A stretch of 64,000 nt of DNA from Neofusicoccum parvum (Eukaryota > Ascomycota > Dothideomycetes > Botryosphaeriales > Botryosphaeriaceae). The stretch is taken from NCBI GenBank assembly GCA_020912385.1, contig CP087221.1, forward strand, positions 62,001-126,000, given 5' to 3'. Position numbers and translations under genes: made by a program. Of this stretch, positions 22,524 to 35,362 are shown one piece after another; position 1 is the first letter of the stretch; every line of letters starts with the position of its first letter. The notes under the pieces are model-generated. The model worked only from the letters and a program-made list of their open reading frames with translations. It did not search any database and was not told the DNA's origin.

Positions 22524-23277
22524 GCAGCAAGTTCACAACGACACGGCCTCGCCGGGACCGGCGTCTGGCACAAAGCGGTCTGGGCGAGACTCATTACACG
22601 GCGGGAAAAAAGGCACAAGGCGGAGAACGGACAAAGGAATGGGAATGGGTAGCTGGCTATCGTGAGCCGTCACTTGCAATACAAAGAACAGTACGTGAGA
22701 TTCGCTTGAGATGAACTGCGCAGTGGGTGACGGGTGAGGTCTGGCGGGCGGAAAAGGAACGGGCCGGCGCAGCTCGCAGCTCGCAGCTTGGAGCTCGACG
22801 GCGACGGGGCCAGCGCGCGCCAAGGCCAAGAGCCGGTGCGCGCTGCATCCGGGGAGGGAGCATGAGTGCGCGCCCTGGGGCCCCGGAGACGCGCATCTGG
22901 TTGCATTGCGGCGGGGGCAGAGGCATTCACCCGGCCGGCAACGTCGCGTGTCTGCCCACACTGCGTCCGGAGCAGCAGCACCCGCCTGCAGGCCGAGCGC
23001 AGGCCGAGCGCCGTCTGGGCCGTGCCATCGCAGAGTCGTGCTCGTGCCGCGGCCGTGGGGCGGTAAGGCGGGTGATGCGGCGGCGGGCGTTGCTTAGGGT
23101 TGGCGGGCTGGCGGCGGGTCGTGGGTCGTGGGGCCTGGTCATCCGCGGCGCGCGACGCATTGACTCTCTCACGTCGCCGCCCTGCCGCCCGCCCTCCCAT
23201 CCCGCCCAGCTGTCCGACCACCTGCGCTGCGTGTCCCCAATGGCCGCCGCTGATCCCCAGGAACCTCCACCGCGACT
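22524..23277. other. GC-rich intergenic region upstream of the PH/SMP gene
   Basis: Strong GC enrichment from about 22740 onward opens many overlapping frames on both strands. None has protein-like features. Probably promoter and 5' UTR of the gene at 23278. Confidence 0.45.
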
Positions 23278-26200
23278 ATGGCCACCTTCGGCGCCTTCCT
23301 GCTGGTCTACGTGATCGGCGGCCTGACCTTCGTGCCGCTGTGCCTCGCCGCCGCCGTCTATCTCGCCGTGCTGGCCTGTCCGGTGCGCGCCGCCGACCAC
23401 CATGATCCGCCGAGCTCAGACGACCTGGCCGACGCCTCCCCCGCCGACCTGCTCCAGGACTTCAAGGCCCGCCAGGCCGAGCCCGATGTTGCCGCCGCCT
23501 ACTTCGCCGTGTGTCGCGAGTATGTGCCCGGCGGCGTCAACGGCAAGCCGCCAGAGCGCACCACACCCGCCGGCGCCGTCGTCGGCGTCGAGAGCCCCAG
23601 CGTCTACCAGAGCATGTATCGGACCATCTTCGACCGCAACCGCGCCCAGAGCCCCAGCATGGAGGGTGCAAAGAACGGAAAGGCCCAGAAGAAGGCCCGC
23701 AACGTCTTCTTCGTCGTCCTGAGGTAGGTCCCGCGTCCCCGTCCGCCCCCAGCATCCCAGCCTGCTCACCAGCCAAGGCATGGCCACCTCATCCTCTTCG
23801 ACGACTCCGAGCAGGTCGAGGTGCGCTACGTCATCTCGCTAGCCCACCGCATCGTCGACCTGTACGCCGGCGGCGACGCCATCCCCGAGGGCGAGCTCTG
23901 GATCAAGCGCAACTGCATCCGCCTTCGCCGAACACACCACGCTACCGACTCCGAGGCAGAGTCCCGCCCCTTCTATCTGTTCTCGGACAACTGCTCGGAG
24001 AAGGAGGATTTCTATTTTGCCCTGCTGCGCAACCAGGAGCGCCAGACCGGCATGCCCATCTCGCCGCCGCTCCAGTTCGAACAGCCCCATGTTGTCAAGC
24101 TGGTGCAGCAGTTGCATGCCTCCGAGGAGAACCTGCAGACGCGGTGGATCAACGCTCTGGCTGGCAGGCTATTTCTTGCCCTGTACAAGACGCCGAATGT
24201 GGAGGAGTTCATCCGCCTGAAGATTACCAAGAAGATTTCCCGTGTGGCCAAGCCGGCCTTCATCCAGACCATCAACATCCAGCGCATCGTCATGGGCGAC
24301 AGTGCACCCATGATTACGAACCCCAAGCTGCGGGAGCTGACGCTTGATGGTGAGCTAACCGTAGAGGCTGACATCAAGTACAACGGGAACTTCCGCCTCG
24401 AGATAGCTGCCGTGGCGCGCATTGATCTTGGCTCGCGCTTCAAGGCTCGCTACGTCAACATGGTACTTGCAGGAATCTTGAAGAAGCTGGAAGGACATAT
24501 CTTGATCCGTATGAAGCCTCCGCCGAGTAATCGTTTCTGGGTCACGTTTGAGTACCCGCCGAAGATGGAGATGACGATTGAGCCCATTGTCAGCTCTCGT
24601 CAGATTACGTATGGCATGATTCTACGAGCCATTGAGAATCGGATACGCGAGGTTATCACCGAAACTCTGGTACTGCCTAATTGGGACGACATGCCCTTCT
24701 TCGATACCATTGCTCAGCCCTTAAGAGGCGGCATCTGGGAAGATGCAACCAAAGCCCCGACACCCCCCGACGCAGCCCATGACTCCGCAATGGATGATGC
24801 CTCGATTGATGATGGGTCGACGCTCAATGAAGAGCCGGGTGTCTCGCAGTTCTTACGAAAGGAAGAGAAGACCATGAGCATGCCAAACTTGGGAGACTCT
24901 GACGTGTCAAGCCTGAAGTCGCGGAAGACAGCCAAATCAGTCATGTCTGTCAGCGCTGCCAGCGATAGCGCGACTAGCAGCGGGGCCGAAGTTCGCGCGT
25001 CGCCTGCGAAGCCAAAGTCCATGAGGTCAGGCTCGTTCGCCAGTATTGCCCGGCCGGTAGTAGCGCAGGATACTGCAGTCGTGGAGGCGCAGAAGAGCCC
25101 TCACCAACATCAGATCGATGCCATCGCGGCGATGAAGGATATTTCGTCGCGTTCGATTCCCACCTCACCTGTCGAATCGCCTGTTGGGTCACCCGCAAAG
25201 CCTTCAGGTCCCCTTTCTGAGGCAACGGCCCACGAGTCCAAAAATACATCCGGAGACAAGGGTGAAGAAAGGACAAGGGAGCGTGGTCCATCGTTGACCG
25301 AGGGCGACGCGGGCAGCATCACTGACCTGTTTGGGGAAGTAGTTCACTCACACACCGAGCCCATCCCGCGTCCAGAGCCCGCCGCCTTCTCCGCCAACTC
25401 AGAGCAGAGCTCACTCTACTCACATGCCACTGATTCTTCCGCCACGCCCTCGGAGCACAGTACCAAAAGCTCCATGGCATCGCGCAAGACATCGCTGTCG
25501 GAAAAGCGCCAAATGCTCAATATGTCGCTCAACTCGGCGACTAGCGCTGCCAAGAAATGGTTCGCTTCGCGCCAGCAGCAGTCAAGCGCTCCAGGTTCCG
25601 CGTCCTCCATGTACACTCCTTCCCATCCCTCTCCGTCCTTCGGTGTGTCGTCCTCCCCAGCATCTGCTACAGGAACGCCTGCTCGCTCCTCCAGCCCAAC
25701 ACACGACCAGCAAGAGCAGCAACAGCACGCTGGGAGCCAAAACCTCCAGTTAGATGAACAAGCACACCAGCCATGGGACCATGGCCAAAGTAGTCTCGAC
25801 CAAACACCCGGCACTCCCTCTTCTTTCGCCAAACCCACAACACCCTCTGGTTCCCCGCCAAAACCGCCGACCGGTCCGGCTAGAAGCAGCTCCATCAGCG
25901 CTCCCATGGGCCGCGGTCAGCCTCTTCCGCCGCCTGGAGTGCCGCTGCCTCCGCCTGCAAAGCCAGAGAATAAGTGGGTGCAGGGCTCAGCTCAATTGCT
26001 GGGGTTGGCGAAGCGAAAGAGCGTGCCTCCGTCCGCGCCATCTGGTGTTCCACCTACGCCGACAGCGTTTGGTGGTGGTGCGAAACGCAACGGTAGCGTC
26101 GGTAGTAACAGCTCCGATGGCGGTAACGGTACGAGCGTAGACATTGCCATGCCAGCAGCAACCGCAATGCCAACAGGAATAGGGAAGGAGAGTAGTGGGG

Positions 26201-27000
26201 ACTTACATCAGTATCAGCAGCACTTTGGCCGCAGCAGAACGACGTCTTCCGCGACTCCCACACCTACGCCTACACCGGCGCTGGTTGCGAACGAGAAGGA
26301 GAAGGAGAAAGGGAAGGCAGAGACTCACCACCTGGAGGAACAGCCCGAAAGCCCTGCTTCATTCGTACCCACACCTACCTCGTCAGCTTCTCCGCCCCCA
26401 CCTCCCCTTCCACCCAGGAAACCGACCGCGAACAGCGTCAGTAGTGGCAACACCAGCTTGAGAAGCGTCTCCACGCGGAACGCGAGAAATGAGAGAAGGA
26501 ACAAGACGCACCGGTCAAACGGAAGCGATGTGGGAGAACCACAAATGCTGGTCATTGCGGCGCCAGCAGGGAGCGATGCCTCGGCACCAGCTACACCGGA
26601 AGCCCTGAACGACAAGGGAGAAGAGAAGAAATTCGAGTCCAGCGGCGGTGATGACGACGAGCGAGAAAAGGGGGATAGCGGACACGACGAGGACGAGGGC
26701 GCCGGGATGGAGGGATCGATGTTCGCTCTGGACATGGACGAGGACAGCGGCGGCGGAGCCACCGGCACCACCAAATCCAACGGCCGCGTTGCCGAGGCAC
26801 CACAGACCTCCGCCCCAGCCGCGCACACCTCGAAACCTCCCCCGCCGGCTCTACCTCCTCGTCCGCCCAGCTGGAACCAGTCGCCGGCGGGGCTGGGGAG
26901 TCCTACAGGGGACGGACGGAACTCGACCACGCCGACTCCGTCGACGCCGAAGGCAGGCCCGATCGCGACTACCAAGTCCGAGGAGGAGGCGAAGTCGTAA
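23278..27000 (+). CDS. ER membrane PH / SMP-LTD lipid-transfer protein (Nvj2/TEX2-like)
   Basis: Two exons, 23278-23723 and 23778-27000, giving 1222 residues. The 54-nt intron (GTAGGT...CCAAG) splits an Arg codon and restores NVFFVVLRHGHLILFDD, the core of the PH domain (about residues 110-235). An N-terminal hydrophobic stretch (FGAFLLVYVIGGLTF) should anchor it in the ER. The SMP-LTD domain follows at about residues 265-470 (LQTRWINALAGRLFLAL, PKLRELTLDGELTVEADIKY, IRMKPPPSNRFWVTFEYPP). Such proteins shuttle lipids at membrane contact sites. The last 700 residues are Ser/Pro-rich and disordered, with poly-Pro patches. A PH-domain gene is a known MAT-locus neighbour in Botryosphaeriales, which supports the locus identification. 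Confidence 0.88.
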
Positions 27001-28715
27001 GCGTTCGATGAAGGGATGGTGAGACGAAGGGGACAATGGGGAAGAAACTTACGCTGGAGACTCGTCCTATAGACGCTTGGTTCAAGCAACAGGGGGCTGG
27101 GGATTTTATTTTTCGAAATGAGCAATTAAATCACTATCATCGGGAATGGCGTTTGCTTTTGGAAGTAAGCGTTGGGCGTTGGCTAGGGTTCATGGGAAGC
27201 GTGGGATAAGGATGGATGGATTGATGAGGTCGTCGGCTGTTTATACGTGCATTTTGGAAGAACTTTTTCCCCTCGACTTCCCTTTCAGGAAATTTGAACT
27301 CGTGGGGCGTGGTCGAGATTGTTTTTTGGGTTCTGTTTGGGGTGTGATGGCAGGCGGGAGAATGAATTTAGGGCGAGGGGAATGTGCGAAGAGGGTAATA
27401 GGGGAGAGGCAAGTGGAGCAGCGCTGTTGCATTACTCACCTACCTTTTTCTTACCTTGCATTTTTGTTTCTCTCTCCACCAATACCCTTCCACTTCATAT
27501 TTACTCACTCGGATTGGACTGTTGGTCAGCGAAATATCAACCATAGGCGTGCATTTGGTTTTGGGACTGAGAGTTTGGCGTTGCGGGAAGCATGCTTTTT
27601 CTTTTAGCGTCCATTAGAAATTCGAGCTTTCTCATCTCTCTTCTTCCACCTACCCATCTCCAGCACTTTTGCTTCTCTTGACCTCGATGCCTTTCGCTTA
27701 CCCTTGCTTCGACGTGACCGTGCGTGCCGCTTTCTCTTTTGACGAATATGGGCTGGTAGAGAGGATGGGTTGGGGGATTCGTCTGGATGGCTTTGGGCTT
27801 ACCCTCTGAGGAGCGCTTGTTTTTCGTGTCGGGGGTAGGATTGGGGATGTTGACTTGAGGGTCTAGTTTCCCGAGGGCTGGGTTTGGGAAGGGGCTGAAT
27901 GGGCTGCTGCTGTCGCTGCTTTCCAATGGGTTTAATGAGGTGTGAATACCGGATTGGATGAAGGGAAGTGATGATGTGATGGGGGCGTGGATGTGGGGTT
28001 AACGAAAGCCGAAAAGGTTTGGCTTCTGGGCCGGTCATTAGGGGTGATGGCCATGGGTCATGGTGTCTTACCTACCTTCTGTTTTGAGTTCCTCTTACCT
28101 TTCAATTCTGTGGTCATGGGGAGTTTGGGGACCTGCACGAGCCTGGATGGGTGACTTGTAAGATTTGCCGAGCAAATCTGCGGAGTACCTACCGAATCCA
28201 GTTTGATCCCTTCTCAACTTTCTTGTCCGAGTATCCACAAGGGTGGAGGAGTTGGTGTTTGTCAAGTAGAAACATTTTGTCAAAGAGAATTGTTTAGTCT
28301 GCTCTCGTCACGGGTAATTGTTTGATGTGATATTGTCATTGCTGCTGTGTTTTCGTTGGGTCGTTTTCTGATCTTAATCGCACATGAGAGAAAGCTGAAA
28401 GCTGAAAAGAAAAGGCTGCCCGACAGTGAGCCCATAGTGTTGATCCTGAAAGATCACCGACACTGCAAGGTAGCCACGAAGAGAAGAGAAAGAAAGGATC
28501 AACAGAGAAGTGAAGAACGCGGCATGATGTGGCGAAAGAAGACTGCCAAATAGATTCGAAGCTGCAGAAGAGAAGAATGGTTGCGAGATGAGAATGACGG
28601 CTCAGGGATCGAGAGAGACGACTCGGACGAAGGTCACCAGCCGCAGCTCAACGAGTCCCAGCGCTCGACAATCTCCACCTCGCACCCCCTTCTAATCTCT
28701 TGCTTTTGAGAAGTC
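27001..28715. other. 1.7-kb intergenic region, no gene seen
   Basis: Moderate GC with no supported open frames. It holds 3' ends of the convergently transcribed PH/SMP and cutinase genes. A non-coding RNA is possible but nothing shows it. Confidence 0.45.
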
Positions 28716-29504
28716 TTAAGCCTTCAGCTGGCTCTGGATGAACTCAGCCGCGGGGCCGACGCTGGCGGTCGCGTAGGACAAGTGAGCAGGCGTGATGATG
28801 AATTGGTTGGTGCAGACAAGATCCCCAGTTGCGCAGAAGATCTTGGTCTTGCTGGCTTCGATGTTCTGGAATGGCTGAGCCTGAAGAGGATCACCGAAGG
28901 TAACTGCGGCCTGATATTTTGAGAATGCCGTTAGTATTTTACTTTCCGGAAGGGAGAGATGAGATCTGTGATTTTGGTGAAATAGAATGCAACTTACCGC
29001 GACTTTGCTCGCCTGGCTCGAGTCCAAGTTCATCAAGCATCCGTGGACCTGCTGCGCGCCCTGAGAGTAGCCTCCCAGCACGATCTGGGTGTCGGGGCAC
29101 TTCTGCAGCGCCTGGCCGACCAGCTGCGCGCAGTTGGTGCTTCCAGCCGCCGTCTTGGGGCTGAGGCTGCCCTGCACGGCGCCTGCGAAGTCAGCCGGGT
29201 AGTTGACGCCCTGGGTGGCGAGCTTGTCGGCGCCGAGGGTCTGCTCGAGCTTCTCCTGCAGCGCCGGGCCGACGGTCGTGCCCATGTTGCCCGTCTCGGT
29301 GGTGCCGCGCGCGAAGATATAGGTCACGGGCTTGCAGGACCCGGAGGTGACGTCGTTGGATGTGGAGGAGCCGCCCATGCCGAGACCGCCGTCCGGGATG
29401 GAGAATTGCGGAGCGCGGGGCTGGGCGGGAGAGGGGCGGTCGGCGGGGAGGGCCACGGCGACGGCGGCCAGCGCCAGAAGAGTCTGAAGAGTGACGGAAA
29501 CCAT
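28716..29504 (-). CDS. Cutinase (secreted serine esterase)
   Basis: Exons 29504-28998 and 28910-28716, giving 233 residues. The 87-nt intron has GTAAGT, TACTAAC and TATCAG. An N-terminal signal peptide (VTLQTLLALAAVAVALP) is followed by the mature enzyme: VTYIFARGTTETGNMG, then the nucleophile elbow GGYSQGAQ, then CATGDLVC and ITPAHLSY, which supply the Ser-Asp-His triad. Paired cysteines are in the family positions. The enzyme should hydrolyse ester bonds of plant cutin outside the cell, fitting a plant-associated fungus. The intron is a multiple of three and free of stops, so an unspliced transcript would encode a version with 29 extra residues before AAVTFGDP. Confidence 0.93.
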   Translation of the reverse strand: MVSVTLQTLLALAAVAVALPADRPSPAQPRAPQFSIPDGGLGMGGSSTSNDVTSGSCKPVTYIFARGTTETGNMGTTVGPALQEKLEQTLGADKLATQGVNYPADFAGAVQGSLSPKTAAGSTNCAQLVGQALQKCPDTQIVLGGYSQGAQQVHGCLMNLDSSQASKVAVSCILFHQNHRSHLSLPESKILTAFSKYQAAVTFGDPLQAQPFQNIEASKTKIFCATGDLVCTNQFIITPAHLSYATASVGPAAEFIQSQLKA

Positions 29505-32500
29505 TGTGCAGGTGTCGAAGATGGTATTGGTGCTGTAGCAGGAGCGGAACGAAGCGAATGTAGTAAAGTCGTAGAGAAATGAAAGTGCTGGAGTTTCTAG
29601 AGCTTTTGGCGGATGTGTGCAGGAAGAGTGAAGGATGAAAGCTGGACCGGCGGCTTGATGCTGAAGATGAAAACGGGAGTTGGATCTGGAAGTGCCTTAT
29701 ATATACCTACCTCTCTTCAGGGAACGGCATACTTTGTCTGACAGATCAGACAGCAGCCATATACTTACCTGAATTGGCAACCTAAGAAGAGCCGCGGCAA
29801 CTCTACAGCCATCAGAAACAACATGGAGGAGGGAGTACGAAGTAGGGCCGACAATCCGTCATGATCGTCATACTTACCGTCGCCGCGGCATGAGTGCCTG
29901 TTGGTCATTCTCCGCGTCATCCTTGCTTCCTTCTGCAAGCCCCATTTCTGCCGGGGTGGGTTGCAGATCGGATCACATAGAAGCTTGGACCCCAATGTTT
30001 GAGGTCTCCACCTACTCCTACCTGACTATTGCGACGCTAACGCGTTTTGAGGTGATGGTTCCACGGGGATATGCTACCTTTGCGGACAAGGACAGCCAAG
30101 ATGATCGTCGCCTCGGGAGCGATTCCGGTGCTACCCTGAAGGAGTGAGGATGAAGCTGAGCCTGTTTCCCGAGGCCTACCTTTGGCTAGCTCGGGAGGGG
30201 CTTTGCGGTGTTGCAGCTGACCTAGAGATGGATGCGTCCCTCTGGGCATGGCGATCACAGAGCAAACTGCCCCTTGTGGAAGGAAACGGGCCGTTTGCGA
30301 GCGAAGTGAGGTTGCCGTGGGCCGAGGGAGGGTGGCGCAAGGCTGAGCTCTGAGCAGGCAGAGCAGCGCACAGAGCGTCGAAGGTGGAGAGGCCAGGGCA
30401 TCCAGAAGCAATGCAAGGTGAGTCTTGGGGCAGCGGCGAGCTGCAGCGGGGCTGGCGTTGGTGTTCATGCGGTCGAGGCTTGGTGGTGAGCGGGAGAGGG
30501 CTGGCCGCCATGGCAGAGGTGGTAAGCCGAGGCCTGAGAGCGACGCCAGAGGGCGTTTCGCGGCTGTGGTTGGCGGGCGGCGCGGTGTGAGGTCAACGTC
30601 GAAACCCGAGTCGCCGGGTGTATCAGAGCAGTTGGCGATGGGACCTAGACCAGCAACAGCTGCCTAGCGTGCCGGTAGCGGGGAGCTATCGGTTGGCGCA
30701 GGTCACCGCTGGGATCGGCGTCTCCTCGTGGTGCAAACGAAGTGCTGGTGCTGCTGTGTGCCGCTGGGGATCCTCATTCGCGAATGTGACGACAAGCATC
30801 GGGGTGCAGCCGGAATGCGCCAGCTTGCTCCAGCTCGTCGCCGCGTCGGGCACGAGTGCCGCCGCTTCCTGACGCCGGCGTCGCTGTCTGCACAGCCTGG
30901 CTGCTGGGGCAGCTGTCCGCTACGTTTGGCTGGCCGCAGTACGGGTACCGCGGCGGTGCAGGCAGCGGCAGGCATCTATCCGCGACGAGAGGCGTTGTCT
31001 GGTGACAATCAAGCTTCCCCAACCCCGGCAGCCCTAAAAACGGGCGGCTCTTGCCGTACTGTGTCCAGCCACAGAGAGCCGTCCGCTGCAGGTACTGTAC
31101 TCCAGTTTTAATTTGCTGCGGGATCGTGTCAGCGAGCGCCAGACGGGAGCTGGGCGCTGGAGGGGCCTGCAGTCCTCAAACCTCACCACCACCGACACAG
31201 CCGAGGCACAACACCCTTGCGCACTTCCCAAAACAGTCGGCCGGGTTTCTTCGGAGAGATCGCCCGCACAGCCCAATCTACCCCCAATCTCATTCTGCGC
31301 GCTGGGAAAAAGAATACGAATCATAGCCAATCCCATTCGCTGGCGGTCGAGGAAGAGTCTCTCCTGCGCAATCTCAAACATTTACACAGACCGAGGTAAC
31401 AAAACAAACCAGACACGATATGCAGTCCGGATCCCCACGCCATCTATCCGCCGGTCGGAATTCCCGGCTTCCCGTCACTACAATCGTGACCATCGACGCC
31501 TCGACGAGCACTGGCCGAGATAAAAGATAGGTGGCCGTGCGAGCCGGTGGCGGGTCGAAGGGTAAAACCCTTTGCTGATGGAACAAAACGCAGCTTCGTT
31601 TCAGGTTTCCGGCAACCAGTTTCGTATGTGCGATCATCCTGACATGCACGACAGGCGCCACACCCATGGCGCCGAGCGCTAGACGCTGACTTAGAGGCGA
31701 GAACAGCGAAGAAGTCCCGCAGCCTCGGCACTTTGCCGCGATGCCTGCGGAGGCAAAATAAGTGGAGAAGCAGCAAGGTGTGGTCGATGTTGAGAACGAC
31801 CGAAATGAGGGGGAGCCGAAGCATTTGTCTGCATGGTGTCGGCAGAGGGTGGAGAGAATCCCGTCGGGGTATCAAATGCCGTGCTGGGAATTGAGTCATT
31901 CCTGCTGAGCTGGCAGGAGGAGCGGAAGATATTGCACTTTCCAAGGAATGCGGAAGCCGACCTCCAACGTTGCCTGAATACTATCTTCCCCAGATCTGAC
32001 GTCCATTGTGTCCGTTGTCTCTTGAAACGTCGTCTTTCGGCCCCAGACACACGCGATGTTTTTCATATCCCGCAGAGGTAGGCCCTTGTTCCTCTCTGCA
32101 CTGCTGCTGCAGATGCGAGAAAAACGCTCCGGATGCTGATGAAGACTTTGGTGAAGAGTCCGTAAGAGGGATTCGGGTGGTCTAAGATCCATGCAAGCAA
32201 GATGTCAAATTCTAAGAGCAGAAGCTAACGTTGATAACGCCTGTGGCCAGGTATCCAACGAGTTGCTCTTGACATCGTTCCAGAATATTGTAATGCGTTT
32301 TGCGGCTGTTTCCTCGATGCTGTATGAATCCGGCGCTGTGGCGGGGTGATGTTCGCATCCTGTCCAGTAAACCATGCGAACGAGATCAGCGACGACGGTA
32401 TAGAGACACCAGCCCCGAGTTTATAGCTCGCTATTCTCTGCTCTCGAAAATGAGCCACGCAACACCTGTCTGAAGCGCCCGAGCGTGGAGACAGTCGGCT

Positions 32501-33590
32501 GTTCTGGAGTACGGCTCACACAAAAACATAACCCAAAGGCCTGGTATTGTCAGTAGAGCTAGAAGAAGACAATGAGTTCGCAGAGGCTATTTTCAAGGTT
32601 GGACGTCGTGGTGGAGGTACAACCTGAAGACAGTAAAAATAGGACTGCGGCATCGTGAAATTTGATCTCGCTAGGAGAAACATTCATACATTCCCTCAGC
32701 ATTAATACCTTGCTGATATTCTCGTGAGACAGGCTTCCCAAATGCTATTTGCACTCCGAGGGAGGTAGCAAATTTTGCACCGAACACCTCATAGCCCTCT
32801 ACGGGCCATCGGCACGACCGGAGCACGAACAGCTATTTTTGAGCGTTCTCAGACTGTTATCGTTGAGCGATGAACAATTTGACCCCTTGGCTCGAGCACG
32901 GGGAAGCGGACTGGATTATGAAGGGCATAATTAGTGAAAATTTTTCTCTGCTCCAGCAGCGTTCATTAACCCGACGGGATCTCACGTCACTGGACGCTTG
33001 GTGAAGGTTCTTCCGCAAAAAGCAGGATTCTCACGTCGACTAGAGAAACACGGACATGATAGGCGAGCGTGCGAGCTTATTCGTACTGTTTATCTGATCG
33101 TCGGCCTGTGGCTGCGCTGGATAAGTGGGCGACAGGCACGTGTCCGGTTAGGGAGAAGCGCCGACGCGACGCGGGAGCTGAAGGCTGATCGCCCCGGGCC
33201 GGGCGGCAGCGAGTCAGCGAGCTTTCGTGCAGCCTAGTGGAATGCAGGGGAGCGCGAGGAACAGGACGCATGCGGCGCAAGGGGAGACGGAGTTTGTGCA
33301 ACATTGAGCCACGTTTTCCTGCGGGCTGTAGCAGCAATTGCCCGTGGATGGACACGATGGGATGCCTGAGCGCTCCGCAGGTGGATTTTTCTTTACGGCA
33401 CCTCCACCGCAAGTGACGTCGCCGGCGGGCCGTGCTGTGCTGCATAGGGCTGATCGCTGGAGCTCTGGGAGGGGATGGCAGGGTTGTTGATCGCGAGCGA
33501 AATCTCGACACGCGACGCCAGCCGCACTAATCAATGGCTTCCCACGCCCTCTCACAGGTAAACTAGCCGCTTCCGTCACCCGCCATCGCC
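29505..33590. other. 4-kb region without a supported gene
   Basis: The first few hundred bases are the cutinase promoter, with a TATA-like TATATA near 29699. The rest has only short overlapping frames with no family resemblance. No tRNA, LTR ends or tandem arrays were recognised. This is the longest unexplained stretch in the gene-dense part of the window. Confidence 0.45.
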
Positions 33591-34964
33591 ATGGGCTCCG
33601 GATTGACCGCCAGCCAGAAGCGCAAGCGCCCCAACGTCGTGCTGCACCAGGCCGAGCAGGTTGCCAACGCCAGCAGCGACGGCGCCGACACCACCAAGCC
33701 GACGGCCGTCTACACCCCCACCAAGGGCCGCTCGTACACCCTGAGCATCGCCCTGCCGGGCAGCGTCATCGCAAAGTAGAGAGCCGCAGCAAGCACCCGT
33801 TCACCCCGCCAGGCAAGCTGACCGCGCCGCAGCGCTCAATCGCATGACCTCAAGACCGCCATGGCCGGCGCCATCGCGCGCGCCGCCGCCGTCTTCACCG
33901 TCGACGAAATTATCATCTTCGACGACGGCCAGAGCCACGTCAACACCAGGGGAAAGGCCGCGAGCAGCGGCGTCGGCCACAACGCAGACCACACGGCCTA
34001 CACCGGCTACACGGACCCGGACTACTTCCTCTACCACCTGCTCTCCTACCTCGAGACGCCGCCGAACCTGCGCAAGGCCCTCTTCCCGCTGCACCCGAAC
34101 CTGCGCACCGCCGGCACGCTGCCCAGCCTCGACATGCCGCACCACCTGCGCGCCGACGAGTGGTGCCAGTACCGCGAGGGCGTCGTGCTCGACCCCGCAC
34201 GCGCCGACGACGAGAGCAGCAGCAGCAGCAGCAGCCACGGCGGCTCGCGCAGCAGCGGCTCGCCGCCGGCCCACAAACGGCGCAGACGCAGGAGAGGCAG
34301 CATCGGCATCAGCATCACACCGTCGCCGCCGCCGCCGCCGCCGCCGCCGCCCGACGCGACCACGCTCGTCGACGCGGGCCTCCCGGCGCCCGTCCGGCTC
34401 GACCCGCCCGCCCCGATCCCTCCGCGCACGCGCGTCACGCTGCGCTTCGCGGCGGCCGCTGCCGACCCAGGTCTGCGCGGAGGCCTGGCGGCCGCGCCCG
34501 TCGGCCCCGCCCGCCCGCGCGAGGAGGCCGGCTACTACTGGGGCTACCAGACGCGGCAGGCCGGCAGCCTGAGCGCCGTGTTCACCGAGTGCCCCTGGGA
34601 CGGCGGCTACGACGTCGCGGTCGGGACGAGCGAGCGGGGCTTGCCCATCTCGCAGCTGGTGTCGGCTGCGGGCGTGCCGAAGGAGGAGGAGGACGGCGGC
34701 GGCGGTGGCGGTGGCCAGGCGCTTCCGGCCGAGTTCCAGCATTTGATGCTCGTGTTTGGAGGGGTGGCCGGGCTGGAGGTGGCGGCCATGGCGGATGAAG
34801 AGCTCGTGGCCAAGGGTGTCACCGGGAAGAATGTTGGCGATATCTTTGATGCGTGGGTTAATCTTGTGCCGAATCAAGGGAGTCGCACCATTAGGTGCGA
34901 GGAGGCTATTTGGCTTGGCTTGATGGGGTTTAGCGAGTACATTGCGCGGTATGGTGTGATGTAG
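33591..34964 (+). CDS. SPOUT-type RNA methyltransferase (SPOUT1/C9orf114 family)
   Basis: Exons 33591-33775 and 33833-34964 (438 aa). The 57-nt intron (donor GTAGAG, GCTGACC branch, CCGCAG acceptor) joins SIALPGSVIAN to AQSHDLKTAMAGAIARAA, the first strand and helix of the SPOUT fold. VDEIIIFDDG follows, then an inserted middle part with poly-Ser (34213-34236), a basic run and nine prolines (34321-34350). The C-terminal knot is LMLVFGGVAGLEVA, then FDAWVNLVPNQGSRTIRCEEA. Family members methylate RNA and some associate with the spindle or kinetochore. The target in this fungus is unknown. The low-complexity insertion makes the protein longer than typical members. Confidence 0.88.
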
Positions 34965-35362
34965 TTCAGCATTGGGAAAGGAGTTGGTCTTTCCGCATTA
35001 GCATTTGGTGTCAATTGCGGTGGGACTTTTGCAGGGGATGCTTGGGATCGCTGGCGTAATTGCTGGATATACCTCTTAGTACTCAATCGCAGCGAGCATT
35101 GTTTATGGGATATGACCATACCATCCCGCACATCGAATGCTGTTCACATCGTGTGCCATCCGCGTCGTTCCAGCTTTTTTTTTTTTCCCCCGAGTAGTAG
35201 CCTAGCTCGCGGTCACGTGAGACGCGCCGCAAGAGCTCGAACTTTTTCCGCAACGGCACCACCGAACATCCTCCGCGCTGGATCACCGCGTCCTCTACCT
35301 CTCCGGATCAACCGCCCGCTCGCACGAGGATCGACGAGTACTCCCGCCCGCCCCCTCCCGCA
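34965..35362. other. intergenic, promoter of the mitochondrial gene
   Basis: Contains a T-rich tract near 35177-35189. No gene seen. Confidence 0.4.

Noticed and set aside
33801..34877. 358-codon minus-strand frame
   Set aside because: Antisense shadow of the SPOUT methyltransferase gene, kept open by high GC and codon repeats.
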